Shown: in pieces, positions 22,673 through 29,386 of the stretch | Numbering within the stretch: the stretch's first letter is position 1 | How the letters are laid out: every line of letters begins with the position of its first letter | IMG/VR virus record: IMGVR_UViG_3300021963_005729 | Span: 1 to 31,681 of that record | Reading direction: 5' to 3' (one strand) | Source of the DNA: a virus | DNA length: 31,681 nucleotides | Position numbers and translations under genes: made by a program | Notes under the pieces: model-generated | What the model was told of the DNA's origin: nothing | Databases searched by the model: none | The model's input: only the letters and a program-made list of their open reading frames with translations

Positions 22673-22692
22673 CTTTAGGTTTCCTATATAAT
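22664..22692 (+). promoter_or_regulatory. Promoter of the hli-petF unit
   Basis: TTGTTT (22664-22669) and TATAAT (22687-22692) are 17 bases apart, so the start would be near 22699, giving a leader of about 21 bases. The -35 is a weaker match and overlaps the terminator's T-run. Confidence 0.6.
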
Positions 22693-22719
22693 TGTGTAAC
22701 GTTTCTTAACAAAACTAAA

Positions 22720-22929
22720 ATGACTGTTACAACGAATGATCGTGGACAACAGAATATGTGGGCGATTGAGCCCCCTGTTTATATTTCTGACGAAGATGCA
22801 AAAAAGTATGGGATGAAAAGTTATGCTGAACGCGCTGAATCCGCTAATGGTCGCTGGGCTATGCTTGGGATCGTGGCTGGTTTTATCTCTTATGCAGCCA
22901 CAGGAAAACTCTTCTTCGGACTCTTCTGA
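22720..22929 (+). CDS. hli: High-light-inducible protein (Hli), 69 aa
   Basis: The C-terminal part carries the Hli/chlorophyll-binding motif AERAESANGRWAMLGIV (36-52) in a single membrane helix running to about residue 65. The N-terminal 35 residues are polar. Hli proteins bind chlorophyll near photosystem II and dissipate excess energy; cyanophages carry them to protect photosynthesis during infection. It is the first gene of a unit including petF and a second hli. Confidence 0.95.
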   Translation: MTVTTNDRGQQNMWAIEPPVYISDEDAKKYGMKSYAERAESANGRWAMLGIVAGFISYAATGKLFFGLF

Positions 22930-22938
22930 TACTTGACA

Positions 22939-23025
22939 ATGACTTCAATTATCTTTACAATTACTAGTGTTGCCTTTTTTGTTCTCCTGGCACACTCAGT
23001 TAATCAACTATCAGAAACTTATTAA
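22939..23025 (+). CDS. 28-residue single-helix membrane peptide
   Basis: ATG at 22939, nine bases after the hli stop, opens a frame of 28 codons ending TAA at 23025, three bases before petF. Residues 4-19 (IIFTITSVAFFVLLAH) form one hydrophobic helix. It looks like the tiny single-helix subunits of photosystems or cytochrome b6f, but matches none that I know (psbI/K/L/M/N/X/Y, petG/L/M/N and psaM do not fit by motif). Tight placement between photosynthesis genes supports a real gene. Confidence 0.6.
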   Translation: MTSIIFTITSVAFFVLLAHSVNQLSETY

Positions 23026-23608
<583 letters not shown>

Positions 23609-23612
<4 letters not shown>

Positions 23613-23716
23613 ACGAAAGAGCAGAACGTATTAACGGTTGGGCAGCAATGATTGGTATTATTGCTGCGATGGGTAGCTATGCTGCCACAGGTCAAATCAT
23701 TCCTGGAGTATGGTGA
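23609..23716 (+). CDS. hli: Short high-light-inducible protein (35 aa)
   Basis: ATG 23609 follows a good ribosome site (AAAGGAG) and ends TGA 23716. The 35 residues consist almost wholly of the Hli motif, ERAERINGWAAMIGIIAAMG, in one helix, then YAATGQIIPGVW. This is the short form of Hli typical of phages and marine Prochlorococcus. The stop overlaps the start of the peroxiredoxin gene by seven bases. It is easily missed because of its size. Confidence 0.9.
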
Positions 23717-24258
23717 ATATGGAAGTGAATATGCGTAAAGAAGGATATCAGGTCCCCCAGGTTCAATTTATTTTTCGTGAGTCTGGTGAATTTGTAACTC
23801 GTACAACTGCCGAACTTTTTGATGGTAAGCGTGTGGTTATTTTCAGTCTGCCTGGTGCATTCACTCCTACTTGCTCTGCTTATCAGTTGCCTGGATTTGA
23901 AGAGAAGTATGAAGATTTTATTGGACTCGGTATTGATGCTATTTACTGTATCTCTGTTAATGATGGCTTTGTGATGAATGCCTGGGCTCAGGACCAGAAC
24001 ATCGAAAAAGTAAAACTCATTCCAGACGGCAATGCTTACTTCACACGTTCTATGGGAATGCTTGTCAGTAAGTCTAACCTTGGTTTCGGTGATCGCTCTT
24101 GGCGTTATGCTGCGGTCGTGGACAATGGAGTCATCGAAAAGATATTCGTGGAAAACGGTCAGCGTGACAATGCGGACACCGACCCATATGAAGTATCGAC
24201 ACCTGAAAATGTTCTAGAATATGTGTCAGCAAATGTTAAAGTAGGTGCTACTGCCTGA
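23710..24258 (+). CDS. Peroxiredoxin (Prx5-like)
   Basis: The 182-residue protein (from ATG 23710; ATG 23719 or 23731 are alternatives) has IFSLPGAFTPTCSAYQLPGF with the peroxidatic C55 and T52, and DRSWRYAAVVDNG with a conserved arginine. This is the Prx5/redoxin subfamily, which reduces peroxides using glutaredoxin or thioredoxin. No second resolving Cys is obvious in the C-terminal half, so a one-Cys mechanism is likely. It would limit oxidative damage from photosynthesis late in infection. It is the last gene of the hli-petF unit before a terminator. Confidence 0.9.
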   Translation: MVNMEVNMRKEGYQVPQVQFIFRESGEFVTRTTAELFDGKRVVIFSLPGAFTPTCSAYQLPGFEEKYEDFIGLGIDAIYCISVNDGFVMNAWAQDQNIEKVKLIPDGNAYFTRSMGMLVSKSNLGFGDRSWRYAAVVDNGVIEKIFVENGQRDNADTDPYEVSTPENVLEYVSANVKVGATA

Positions 24259-24267
24259 AATAAATGA

Positions 24268-24291
24268 AGCGCCCAAAGAGGCGCTTTTTTT
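24268..24291 (+). terminator. Terminator after peroxiredoxin
   Basis: AGCGCC (24268-24273) pairs with GGCGCT (24280-24285) around CAAAGA, followed by T through 24291. Its T-run merges with the late promoter at 24291-24298. Confidence 0.93.
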
Positions 24292-24298
24292 ATAAATA
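24291..24298 (+). promoter_or_regulatory. Late promoter of the C39-peptidase gene
   Basis: The octamer TATAAATA directly follows the terminator T-run. The expected start (about 24304) leaves an 18-base leader to the ATG at 24322. Confidence 0.85.
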
Positions 24299-24321
24299 CA
24301 ACGGTGTTTAAGTAATATCCA

Positions 24322-24993
24322 ATGACACTAGATCTTCATAACTTTTTTAAATTTTATGATGAGAAGAACTCCAATCATGTAGCGGCGGTTCAGTGGTTGG
24401 AAGATAAACTTCCAGAAAAATTCCTAGATGACGCAGAGACTGACTGGATTGGTATTTTTAGAACAAAACCACCAACCCCAGAAGTTCTCGCAGTTCCATA
24501 TTTCAATCAAGTAGACAATTATAGAGATGCACATAGAACTTGTAACAGTTCATCGTGCGCTATGTGTCTTGCTTTCCTCAAGCCAGGAAGCATCAAAGGT
24601 GATGATGAGTATGTTAAGAAAGTATTTGCGATTGGTGACACTACAGATCATGCGGTACAGACGAAAGTTCTCGCAGGTTATGGAGTTAAGTCACACTTTA
24701 GTTACAATCTTTCTTTTGCTGATATTGATAAGAGTCTTGATGCTGGGAAGCCTGTCGTTATTGGTATTCTGCACCGTGGTCCTTTATCTGCTCCTACTGG
24801 TGGGCACATGGTTGTAGTCATCGGTAAAACTCCAGACGGTAAAGGTTACTATTGCAATGATCCTTATGGGTCCTGCAATGATAACTACACTGGTCCAGTA
24901 ACGAATGGTAAGAAGACCATTTACACTAAAGCAGTTCTCAAGCATCGTTGGTGCCCATCCGGGTCTGACGGATGGGGTCGCATCTTTGATTGA
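24322..24993 (+). CDS. C39-like cysteine peptidase with a phage N-terminal module
   Basis: The 223-residue protein has two parts. Residues 1-47 (LDLHNFFKFYDEKNSNHV then AVQWLEDKLP) match the N-terminus of the lysozyme at 26356. Residues 58-220 look like a C39-family peptidase: Q63, C74 in a TCNSSSCAM block corresponding to CGPxSLAM, GGHMVVVIG with H162, and CNDPYG with D180. C39-like domains cleave peptides or cell-wall cross-links. There is no signal peptide. It has its own late promoter, as expected for a virion or lysis protein. Catalytic residues are assigned by motif only. Confidence 0.75.
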   Translation: MTLDLHNFFKFYDEKNSNHVAAVQWLEDKLPEKFLDDAETDWIGIFRTKPPTPEVLAVPYFNQVDNYRDAHRTCNSSSCAMCLAFLKPGSIKGDDEYVKKVFAIGDTTDHAVQTKVLAGYGVKSHFSYNLSFADIDKSLDAGKPVVIGILHRGPLSAPTGGHMVVVIGKTPDGKGYYCNDPYGSCNDNYTGPVTNGKKTIYTKAVLKHRWCPSGSDGWGRIFD

Positions 24994-25034
24994 TAAATAA
25001 TAATGCTCTAATGAGTTCGCATCCATAAGAGTGG

Positions 25035-25060
25035 AAAGGGAGCAGAAATGCTCCTTTTCT
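25035..25060 (+). terminator. Terminator after the C39-peptidase gene
   Basis: A 10-bp stem (25035-25044 with 25049-25058, one G-T pair) encloses the stable tetraloop GAAA, and the right arm runs into a T-rich end. A late promoter follows three bases later. Confidence 0.88.
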
Positions 25061-25062
25061 TG

Positions 25063-25070
25063 TATAAATA
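25063..25070 (+). promoter_or_regulatory. Late promoter before the GIY-YIG gene
   Basis: Exact TATAAATA, followed by GTATTGCG. A similar string, GTATTCG, stands upstream of the gene at 25754, after another TATAAATA. This suggests that the endonuclease gene was inserted between a late promoter and its original downstream gene. Confidence 0.8.
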
Positions 25071-25098
25071 GTATTGCGAACTCAATTTGGAAGCAGTT

Positions 25099-25731
25099 AT
25101 GGTAAATCCTAACAGATTTTATACCTATGCATATTTGCGTAAGGATAGAACTCCTTATTACATAGGTAAAGGAACGAGATACAGACTATTTGAAGGTAAT
25201 GGAAAACCTTGTCCTGTTCCATCAAAAGATAGAATATTAATACTTAAAAATAATCTAACAGAAGACGAAGCATTTAAGCACGAAACTTATATGATAAATG
25301 TGTTTGGTAGGAAGATTGATGGTGGAATTCTTTTGAATAAAACTTTTGGTGGTGAGGGTGCTTCTGGTAGAATTGTAAGTGAAGAGGTTAGAGGAAAAAT
25401 AAGATTATCTTTACTGGGTATGAAGCAAAGTTTAGATACTAGAAGGAAAAAAAGTATTTCTTTAATGGGAAAAAATAAAAATCCACTTACAGAAGAACAG
25501 AAACTTAAGATAAGTAATACTCTAAAAGGTAGAAAATTATCAAAAGAGAGGGTAGACAAAAGAACTCAATCTGTCTGTAAAAATACTTATGTTATAATAT
25601 CACCTGATGGAATTGAATATAATACTAATAACTTAAAAGAATTTCAAAGACAAAATAATTTAAAACATCTTTATGATGTGGTTTCAGGTAAAAGAAAACA
25701 AGATAAAGGTTGGATTTCTTTCAAATTATAA
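25099..25731 (+). CDS. GIY-YIG homing endonuclease
   Basis: Starting at ATG 25099 the protein has 210 residues. The N-terminal GIY-YIG domain is visible as FYTYAYLRKDRTPYYIGKG with a following R, and an E-bearing HETYMINVFG helix. The C-terminal part is basic, with repeated NUMOD3-type motifs (SEEVRGKIRLSLLG, TEEQKLKISNTLKGR) and a final NUMOD1-like helix-turn-helix (NLKEFQRQNNLKHLYDVVSG). This is the build of T4 Seg/I-TevI-type enzymes that cut DNA and spread their gene. The AT-rich body differs from its neighbours. The stop codon lies within the next late promoter. Confidence 0.9.
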   Translation: MVNPNRFYTYAYLRKDRTPYYIGKGTRYRLFEGNGKPCPVPSKDRILILKNNLTEDEAFKHETYMINVFGRKIDGGILLNKTFGGEGASGRIVSEEVRGKIRLSLLGMKQSLDTRRKKSISLMGKNKNPLTEEQKLKISNTLKGRKLSKERVDKRTQSVCKNTYVIISPDGIEYNTNNLKEFQRQNNLKHLYDVVSGKRKQDKGWISFKL

Positions 25732-25734
25732 ATA
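25727..25734 (+). promoter_or_regulatory. Late promoter of the 25754 gene
   Basis: TATAAATA overlaps the stop of the GIY-YIG gene (TAA 25729-25731). The expected start near 25740 leaves a short leader to ATG 25754, so insertion of the endonuclease does not cut this gene off from a promoter. Confidence 0.8.
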
Positions 25735-25753
25735 TCTAAAAAGTATTCGTAAA

Positions 25754-26224
25754 ATGGACGCACAAGATTTTCGTAGTCTTCAAGAAGCATATATGGAAGT
25801 TGTTGAAAAACAGAAACTTGATGAAGAACTTACTGGTGCTCGTGCTAAAAGAGCAGAGAAAAAAGGATTTAAACAACTTACTCGTGGGCAAGAAGGTTCA
25901 AGATTAACTATAAGTGGTAATCTGCCTACAAAAAGAGGTGGTGGAGGAAAAAAAGGAGAACCTAAAGTTGGTATGAGGTCATCGACAGCATCTGACCAAG
26001 GAAGTGGAAATAAGACAAAAAGAAGACAAGGTAAAAAAGTTGCTAATACAAGAGGTGAAGAAGATTTTGATTATCACTATTCCAAACAATATGATGAAAG
26101 TTTTGACCTCTACGACATCATCCTCTCACACCTTCTTGATGAAGGATATGCTGAAACTCCAGAAGCAGCAGAAGCAATTATGGTGAATATGAGTGAAGAG
26201 TGGAGACAAAGTATTCTTGGTTAA
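25754..26224 (+). CDS. Conserved cyanophage virion-type protein
   Basis: Read from ATG 25754, the 156-residue protein has three parts: an N-terminal helix (DAQDFRSLQEAYMEVVEKQ), a long basic, Gly/Lys/Arg-rich disordered middle (about 30-105), and a C-terminal helical domain, LYDIILSHLLDEGYAETPEA followed by AEAIMVNMSEEWRQSIL. The C-terminal pattern recurs in several cyanomyovirus proteins thought to be structural. An in-frame ATG farther upstream at 25673 overlaps the endonuclease and lacks the conserved start. Late promoter control supports a particle role. Function unknown. Confidence 0.7.
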   Translation: MDAQDFRSLQEAYMEVVEKQKLDEELTGARAKRAEKKGFKQLTRGQEGSRLTISGNLPTKRGGGGKKGEPKVGMRSSTASDQGSGNKTKRRQGKKVANTRGEEDFDYHYSKQYDESFDLYDIILSHLLDEGYAETPEAAEAIMVNMSEEWRQSILG

Positions 26225-26230
26225 ATACTG

Positions 26231-26368
26231 ATGGAGAATGAAAACTCCTCGATTAATTTCAAGAGAAAGATCTTACAAAGAATCAAAGATCTTACAAATC
26301 ACGGAAAGCATTTAGACGCTTCCAAACTTTTCAACAAATACTTTGGAGAAAAACAATGGCAAGAGTAG
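26231..26368 (+). CDS. Small basic protein overlapping the lysozyme start (45 aa)
   Basis: ATG 26231 opens 45 codons ending TAG 26368, 13 bases into the lysozyme gene in another frame. The product is helical and Lys-rich (INFKRKILQRIKDLTNHG) and ends KLFNKYFGEKQWQE. The gap before the lysozyme is otherwise empty. A ribosome site (TTGGAGAAAA) for the lysozyme lies inside this frame. It is plausible as a real small gene but there is no homology evidence. Confidence 0.5.
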   Translation: MENENSSINFKRKILQRIKDLTNHGKHLDASKLFNKYFGEKQWQE

Positions 26369-27024
26369 ATTTACATAACTTCTTTCAGTTTTATGACGAA
26401 AGAAATCCTAACCATGTGAAGGCAGTTCAATGGTTAGAGGATAATCTCCCTGTTGAATATCTTGGTGATAATGTAGAGTGGGCAGAGATTTATCGCGGAA
26501 AAAAGACTAGTGCTGCACCAGCCCCTGCCGCTGCTGCAGCTCCTGTAACTGGTGGTGATGATGTCCCAATGATGGGCATTAAGTTGATTAAAGAGTTTGA
26601 AGGATGTCATCTAAAGGCATATCCTGACCCCCTATCTGGTGGTCTGCCAATCACAATTGGTTGGGGTTCTACCCGTAAGAAGGATGGTTCTGCATTTAAA
26701 CTAGGTGATCAAATCACTCAACAGGAGGCTGATGAATTATTAATCAGTCAGTGTAAGAACCAGTTTCTTCCTGCCCTTCGTAAAATCCCACACTGGAATG
26801 AAATGTCAGATGGAAAAAGAGGCGCTCTGCTCAGCTTTGCTTATAATCTTGGTGCCGGTTTTTACGGTGGTGCTAACTTTAATACTATTACTAAACGCCT
26901 GAAGAATAAAGAATGGGATTTGGTGCCCGATGCGCTTTATCTCTATCGCAATCCTGGTTCTAATGTAGAAGCAGGACTTGCTCGTAGAAGAAAAGCAGAA
27001 GGTGAATCTTGGAAAAAAGGTTAA
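26356..27024 (+). CDS. GH24 lysozyme with a shared N-terminal module
   Basis: The 222-residue protein begins with VDLHNFFQFYDERNPNHV (to about 45), the module also found in the peptidase at 24322. An Ala/Pro linker (51-67) follows, then a GH24 (T4-lysozyme) domain: FEGCHLKAYPD with E82 and D91, and PITIGWGS with T100, equivalent to the T4 Glu11-Asp20-Thr26 triad. Later GALLSFAYNLG and ARRRKAEGESW are typical of the fold. It should cut peptidoglycan. The shared module suggests anchoring to a virion part, such as the baseplate, rather than a free endolysin, though endolysin use is possible. Confidence 0.9.
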   Translation: MARVDLHNFFQFYDERNPNHVKAVQWLEDNLPVEYLGDNVEWAEIYRGKKTSAAPAPAAAAAPVTGGDDVPMMGIKLIKEFEGCHLKAYPDPLSGGLPITIGWGSTRKKDGSAFKLGDQITQQEADELLISQCKNQFLPALRKIPHWNEMSDGKRGALLSFAYNLGAGFYGGANFNTITKRLKNKEWDLVPDALYLYRNPGSNVEAGLARRRKAEGESWKKG

Positions 27025-27041
27025 CTTCACACTAAAGACAA

Positions 27042-27377
27042 ATGGAAAACAAAAAAGAAAAAGCTATGGGACAGATTATTCGTATTGCCATCTTGAGTTG
27101 GAGTGCTGCTCTTCTGACTGCTAGTTATGCTGGTATGCTTGCTAAGATGGATCCAACTTTCATCGCTACAGTATTCACAGCATCTGCTGCTACCTTTGGT
27201 ATCAACACGATGAAAAAAAGTGGAGAAGATGAAGAGAAGAAAGAAGAACCACGCAGAGAAGAAGTTGTAGAAGCTCCCCCAGAACCACCTGCTCCAGTAG
27301 CAGAAGCAGCATCTCTTGAAGAAAGAGTTGAAGCTCTTGAAGAGGGACAAGTTCAACCTCGTACCACAGGAGCATAA
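27042..27377 (+). CDS. Two-helix membrane protein, candidate holin
   Basis: The 111-residue protein has two hydrophobic segments, about 13-33 (IRIAILSWSAALLTASYAGML) and 37-56, then a long acidic, Pro/Glu-rich tail. Its place straight after the GH24 lysozyme fits a class II holin, the pore that releases lysozyme across the inner membrane. The tail is longer and more acidic than is typical of holins, so a structural or regulatory membrane protein is possible. Its stop overlaps the following ATG (TAATG). Confidence 0.55.
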   Translation: MENKKEKAMGQIIRIAILSWSAALLTASYAGMLAKMDPTFIATVFTASAATFGINTMKKSGEDEEKKEEPRREEVVEAPPEPPAPVAEAASLEERVEALEEGQVQPRTTGA

Positions 27378-27484
27378 TGGCTAAATCTGCTAATAAGGGT
27401 AAGAAAGGTTCTGCTAATAATAAAAAGCAGAACCAGGGTAATGCTACTGCGAATAAAGCAAAGAACGGTGGTAAGAAAAAATAA
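27377..27484 (+). CDS. Very basic 35-residue protein
   Basis: ATG 27377 overlaps the previous stop by one base and the frame ends TAA 27484. The product is almost entirely Lys, Asn, Gly and Ala (KSANKGKKGSANNKK and similar repeats), with no hydrophobic core, so it should be disordered and bind nucleic acid or membranes. It lies between the candidate holin and the 64-aa gene, in phase with tight spacing. Function unknown. Confidence 0.55.
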   Translation: MAKSANKGKKGSANNKKQNQGNATANKAKNGGKKK

Positions 27485-27493
27485 TGAGGTATT

Positions 27494-27688
27494 ATGCCAC
27501 GCGAATGGAATACTCCAATTCGAGAACCTTGGAATCCTGTAATTAAAAAATGCCTTGATGCTGTTGATGAACACATCAAGGCATTTACCCGAACAGGAGA
27601 TGACTGGCACTTATCGCAAGCAGAAATATTAAGAAAGTATGTAAAAGATTTGAAGATCTGGATACATAAACAAGAGGGGAGAGAATGA
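27494..27688 (+). CDS. Small conserved phage protein (64 aa)
   Basis: This soluble, helical protein (WNPVIKKCLDAVDEHIKAFT, DWHLSQAEILRKYVKDLKIW) has a good ribosome site, GAGG, seven bases before ATG 27494. The helical pair looks like a simple dimer or binding module. Its stop overlaps the start of the exported protein at 27685 by four bases. I do not recognise a family. Confidence 0.65.
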   Translation: MPREWNTPIREPWNPVIKKCLDAVDEHIKAFTRTGDDWHLSQAEILRKYVKDLKIWIHKQEGRE

Positions 27689-28431
27689 AGAAACTCTTTG
27701 CAGCATTTGGTTTATCATTAACTCTGGCATTTCCTGCATTTGCTAGTTCATTAGAAAAGAAACAACCGACAGTTCCTGCATACAGCCTTGCAGCGATGGG
27801 TTGTATGATTCTTCTAGAATGCACCGAAGGAGTCCAGCAACTCGCACCAGACTCTTCTGTGCTTTTAGATAAGTCTTTTGATCCATTCCGAGAAGAAATC
27901 AAAAGTATTTTAACTGCCCTCAATAAAGTCAAAGTTTCTGTATATCTAGCACCACCAAGATATTTCACACCGAGAACAGTAGGACTTTATAAACCAAAGT
28001 ATAATCGTTTCTTTGTCAATGAAGAACTCTTAAAGGATCCTAGAGAATTCTTAGGAACGATGAGACACGAAGGATGGCACGTCGTTCAGGATTGTATGGG
28101 TGGTGGAATACAAACTTCCTTTATGGCACAGGTTCATCAGGACTCTGAAATTCCTGCTTGGGTGATGAAGAATACAAGACTTGCTTATGAGTCTATGGGA
28201 ATGAGTCGTGCCGTGCCTTGGGAAGCAGATGCTAACTGGGCAGAAGAACAGTCTGGACAAACTACCAAACACCTTGAGATGTGCGCTAAGGGGCCTTTGT
28301 GGGAACAAGTTCGTCCTACACCAATGACGGCAGAGTGGTTGATTGGATGTGGATGGATGAAACCACAAGATGGATATAAAGAATATACGCCAAATAAAAA
28401 GTCAGATTATTGTGTAGAAGGTAAGTTCTGA
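27685..28431 (+). CDS. Exported HExxH metalloprotease-like protein
   Basis: The 248-residue protein starts with a signal peptide (KKLFAAFGLSLTLAFPAFA, cleavage after residue 20). Residues 127-136 read RHEGWHVVQD, containing the zinc motif HEGWH (H128, E129, H132). E180 in PWEADANWAE, 48 residues later, could be the third ligand, as in gluzincins. Several Cys (40, 46, 137 and more) suggest disulfides in the periplasm. It could degrade envelope proteins during lysis or entry. The ATG overlaps the previous gene by four bases. Confidence 0.7.
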   Translation: MKKLFAAFGLSLTLAFPAFASSLEKKQPTVPAYSLAAMGCMILLECTEGVQQLAPDSSVLLDKSFDPFREEIKSILTALNKVKVSVYLAPPRYFTPRTVGLYKPKYNRFFVNEELLKDPREFLGTMRHEGWHVVQDCMGGGIQTSFMAQVHQDSEIPAWVMKNTRLAYESMGMSRAVPWEADANWAEEQSGQTTKHLEMCAKGPLWEQVRPTPMTAEWLIGCGWMKPQDGYKEYTPNKKSDYCVEGKF

Positions 28432-28559
28432 TGCCGCACGATTTTCCTTATGGTGTTGTAATAATCTTATCTTGTGGTCTTGCATTTACTGGTTATATAA
28501 TTTACTACATAATGAAGTTGGCGTTTGAGGAAATGAAAGATGAAAAAGAAGAAAAATAA
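28431..28559 (+). CDS. 42-residue single-helix membrane protein
   Basis: ATG 28431 overlaps the preceding stop by one base (TGATG), ending TAA 28559. Residues 7-28 ([20 protein letters not shown]) make one membrane helix, followed by an acidic/Lys tail. The next gene starts inside it in another frame at 28540. It might be a spanin-like or small envelope protein. No family recognised. Confidence 0.6.
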   Translation: MPHDFPYGVVIILSCGLAFTGYIIYYIMKLAFEEMKDEKEEK

Positions 28560-28746
28560 AGAACAACAAGAAGAAGTGGTATTTGAAGGTACTTTAGATT
28601 CTCTTCGTAGAGGAGATAAAGATGTAAAAGAAGTTTCATCAGGATTTGAATGTGGTGTTCAATGTGATGGATTTTCTGATTGGCAAATAGGTGACAGAAT
28701 TGAAATATATAAAACAGTTCCAAAGAAAAGAACTTTGAAAAAATGA
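28540..28746 (+). CDS. Fragment homologous to the C-terminus of translation initiation factor IF2
   Basis: The 68-residue protein starts with a Lys-rich leader (1-12) and then follows bacterial IF2 to its end: [12 protein letters not shown] (13-24), DVKEV (28-32), SGFECG (34-39), a [13 protein letters not shown] stretch (45-57) and KKRTL (62-66). In full IF2 the last part belongs to domain C2, which holds the formyl-methionine end of initiator tRNA; the cysteine in ECG is conserved there. The GTPase and other domains are missing, as are the first strands of C2. It could bind initiator tRNA or the host IF2/ribosome and shift translation. Similarity to cyanobacterial IF2 suggests a host origin. 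Confidence 0.8.
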   Translation: MKKKKNKEQQEEVVFEGTLDSLRRGDKDVKEVSSGFECGVQCDGFSDWQIGDRIEIYKTVPKKRTLKK

Positions 28747-28955
28747 AAAATTTGGCAATCATTCTGTCAGCGACGAGTCTGGCAATTAGTGGAGCACTTT
28801 GTTACGGTGCTTATGTAACCTATCAAAAAGCACAAAAGATTCTTGACAATCCAGAAGAGTTTGTTGGTGCTGTTGTAGAGAAGCAAGTCAATAAAGCATT
28901 TGAGAAACTACCTATTCCAAAACTAAATACCAAAGAGTTTAAGTTACCTTTCTAA
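28743..28955 (+). CDS. Small signal-anchored protein (70 aa)
   Basis: The N-terminal 25 residues ([21 protein letters not shown]) form a signal anchor or membrane helix; the rest is polar with a long helix ([20 protein letters not shown]) and a Pro-rich end. It overlaps the previous gene by four bases and the nuclease start by one. Predicted to stick into the periplasm. Function unknown. Confidence 0.65.
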   Translation: MKNLAIILSATSLAISGALCYGAYVTYQKAQKILDNPEEFVGAVVEKQVNKAFEKLPIPKLNTKEFKLPF

Positions 28956-29386
28956 TGGAAAAAGATCCATATATTTACAGAATCAAACAAGTTCTAAAAG
29001 TTGTAGATGGTGACACTATTGATGCTGCTATTGATTTGGGGTTTGATATCTCCCTTACTAAGCGAATTCGTCTTGCTGGTGTCGATACCCCGGAGAGTAG
29101 AACAACTGATGCAAATGAAAAGAAACTTGGGCTTGAAGTTAAAGAGTGGCTTAAAAAGAAATTAGAAGGGCAGACTGATGTTATTGTAAAGACTGAACTT
29201 CCAGACTCTACTGAAAAGTATGGTAGAATTCTGGGACATTTGTTTATCGGTGATAAAGAAGTATCAGCAGTTAATAAAAAGAAATCGGTCAATCAAATGA
29301 TGATTGACGAAGGTTATGCTTGGGAATATGATGGCGGCACTAAGAAAAAAGATTTTGCTTTACTAGAATCAAAAAGACAAAAGTAA
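28955..29386 (+). CDS. Staphylococcal-nuclease-like (TNase) protein
   Basis: The 143-residue protein carries the TNase motifs: VVDGDTI (D20), RIRLAGVDTPES (R39, E47) and KYGRILGHL (R92), matching the Asp21, Arg35, Glu43 and Arg87 catalytic set. It has no signal peptide, so it may act in the host cytoplasm or be released at lysis. It could help degrade host DNA or RNA. Its stop abuts the convergent stop of the minus-strand gene with no bases between. Confidence 0.85.
   Translation: MEKDPYIYRIKQVLKVVDGDTIDAAIDLGFDISLTKRIRLAGVDTPESRTTDANEKKLGLEVKEWLKKKLEGQTDVIVKTELPDSTEKYGRILGHLFIGDKEVSAVNKKKSVNQMMIDEGYAWEYDGGTKKKDFALLESKRQK

Noticed and set aside
27202-27579. Long minus-strand frame opposite the candidate holin and basic protein genes
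   Set aside because: It is a Leu-rich shadow of Glu/Lys-rich coding sequence with no start signal, and it spans three coupled plus-strand genes.
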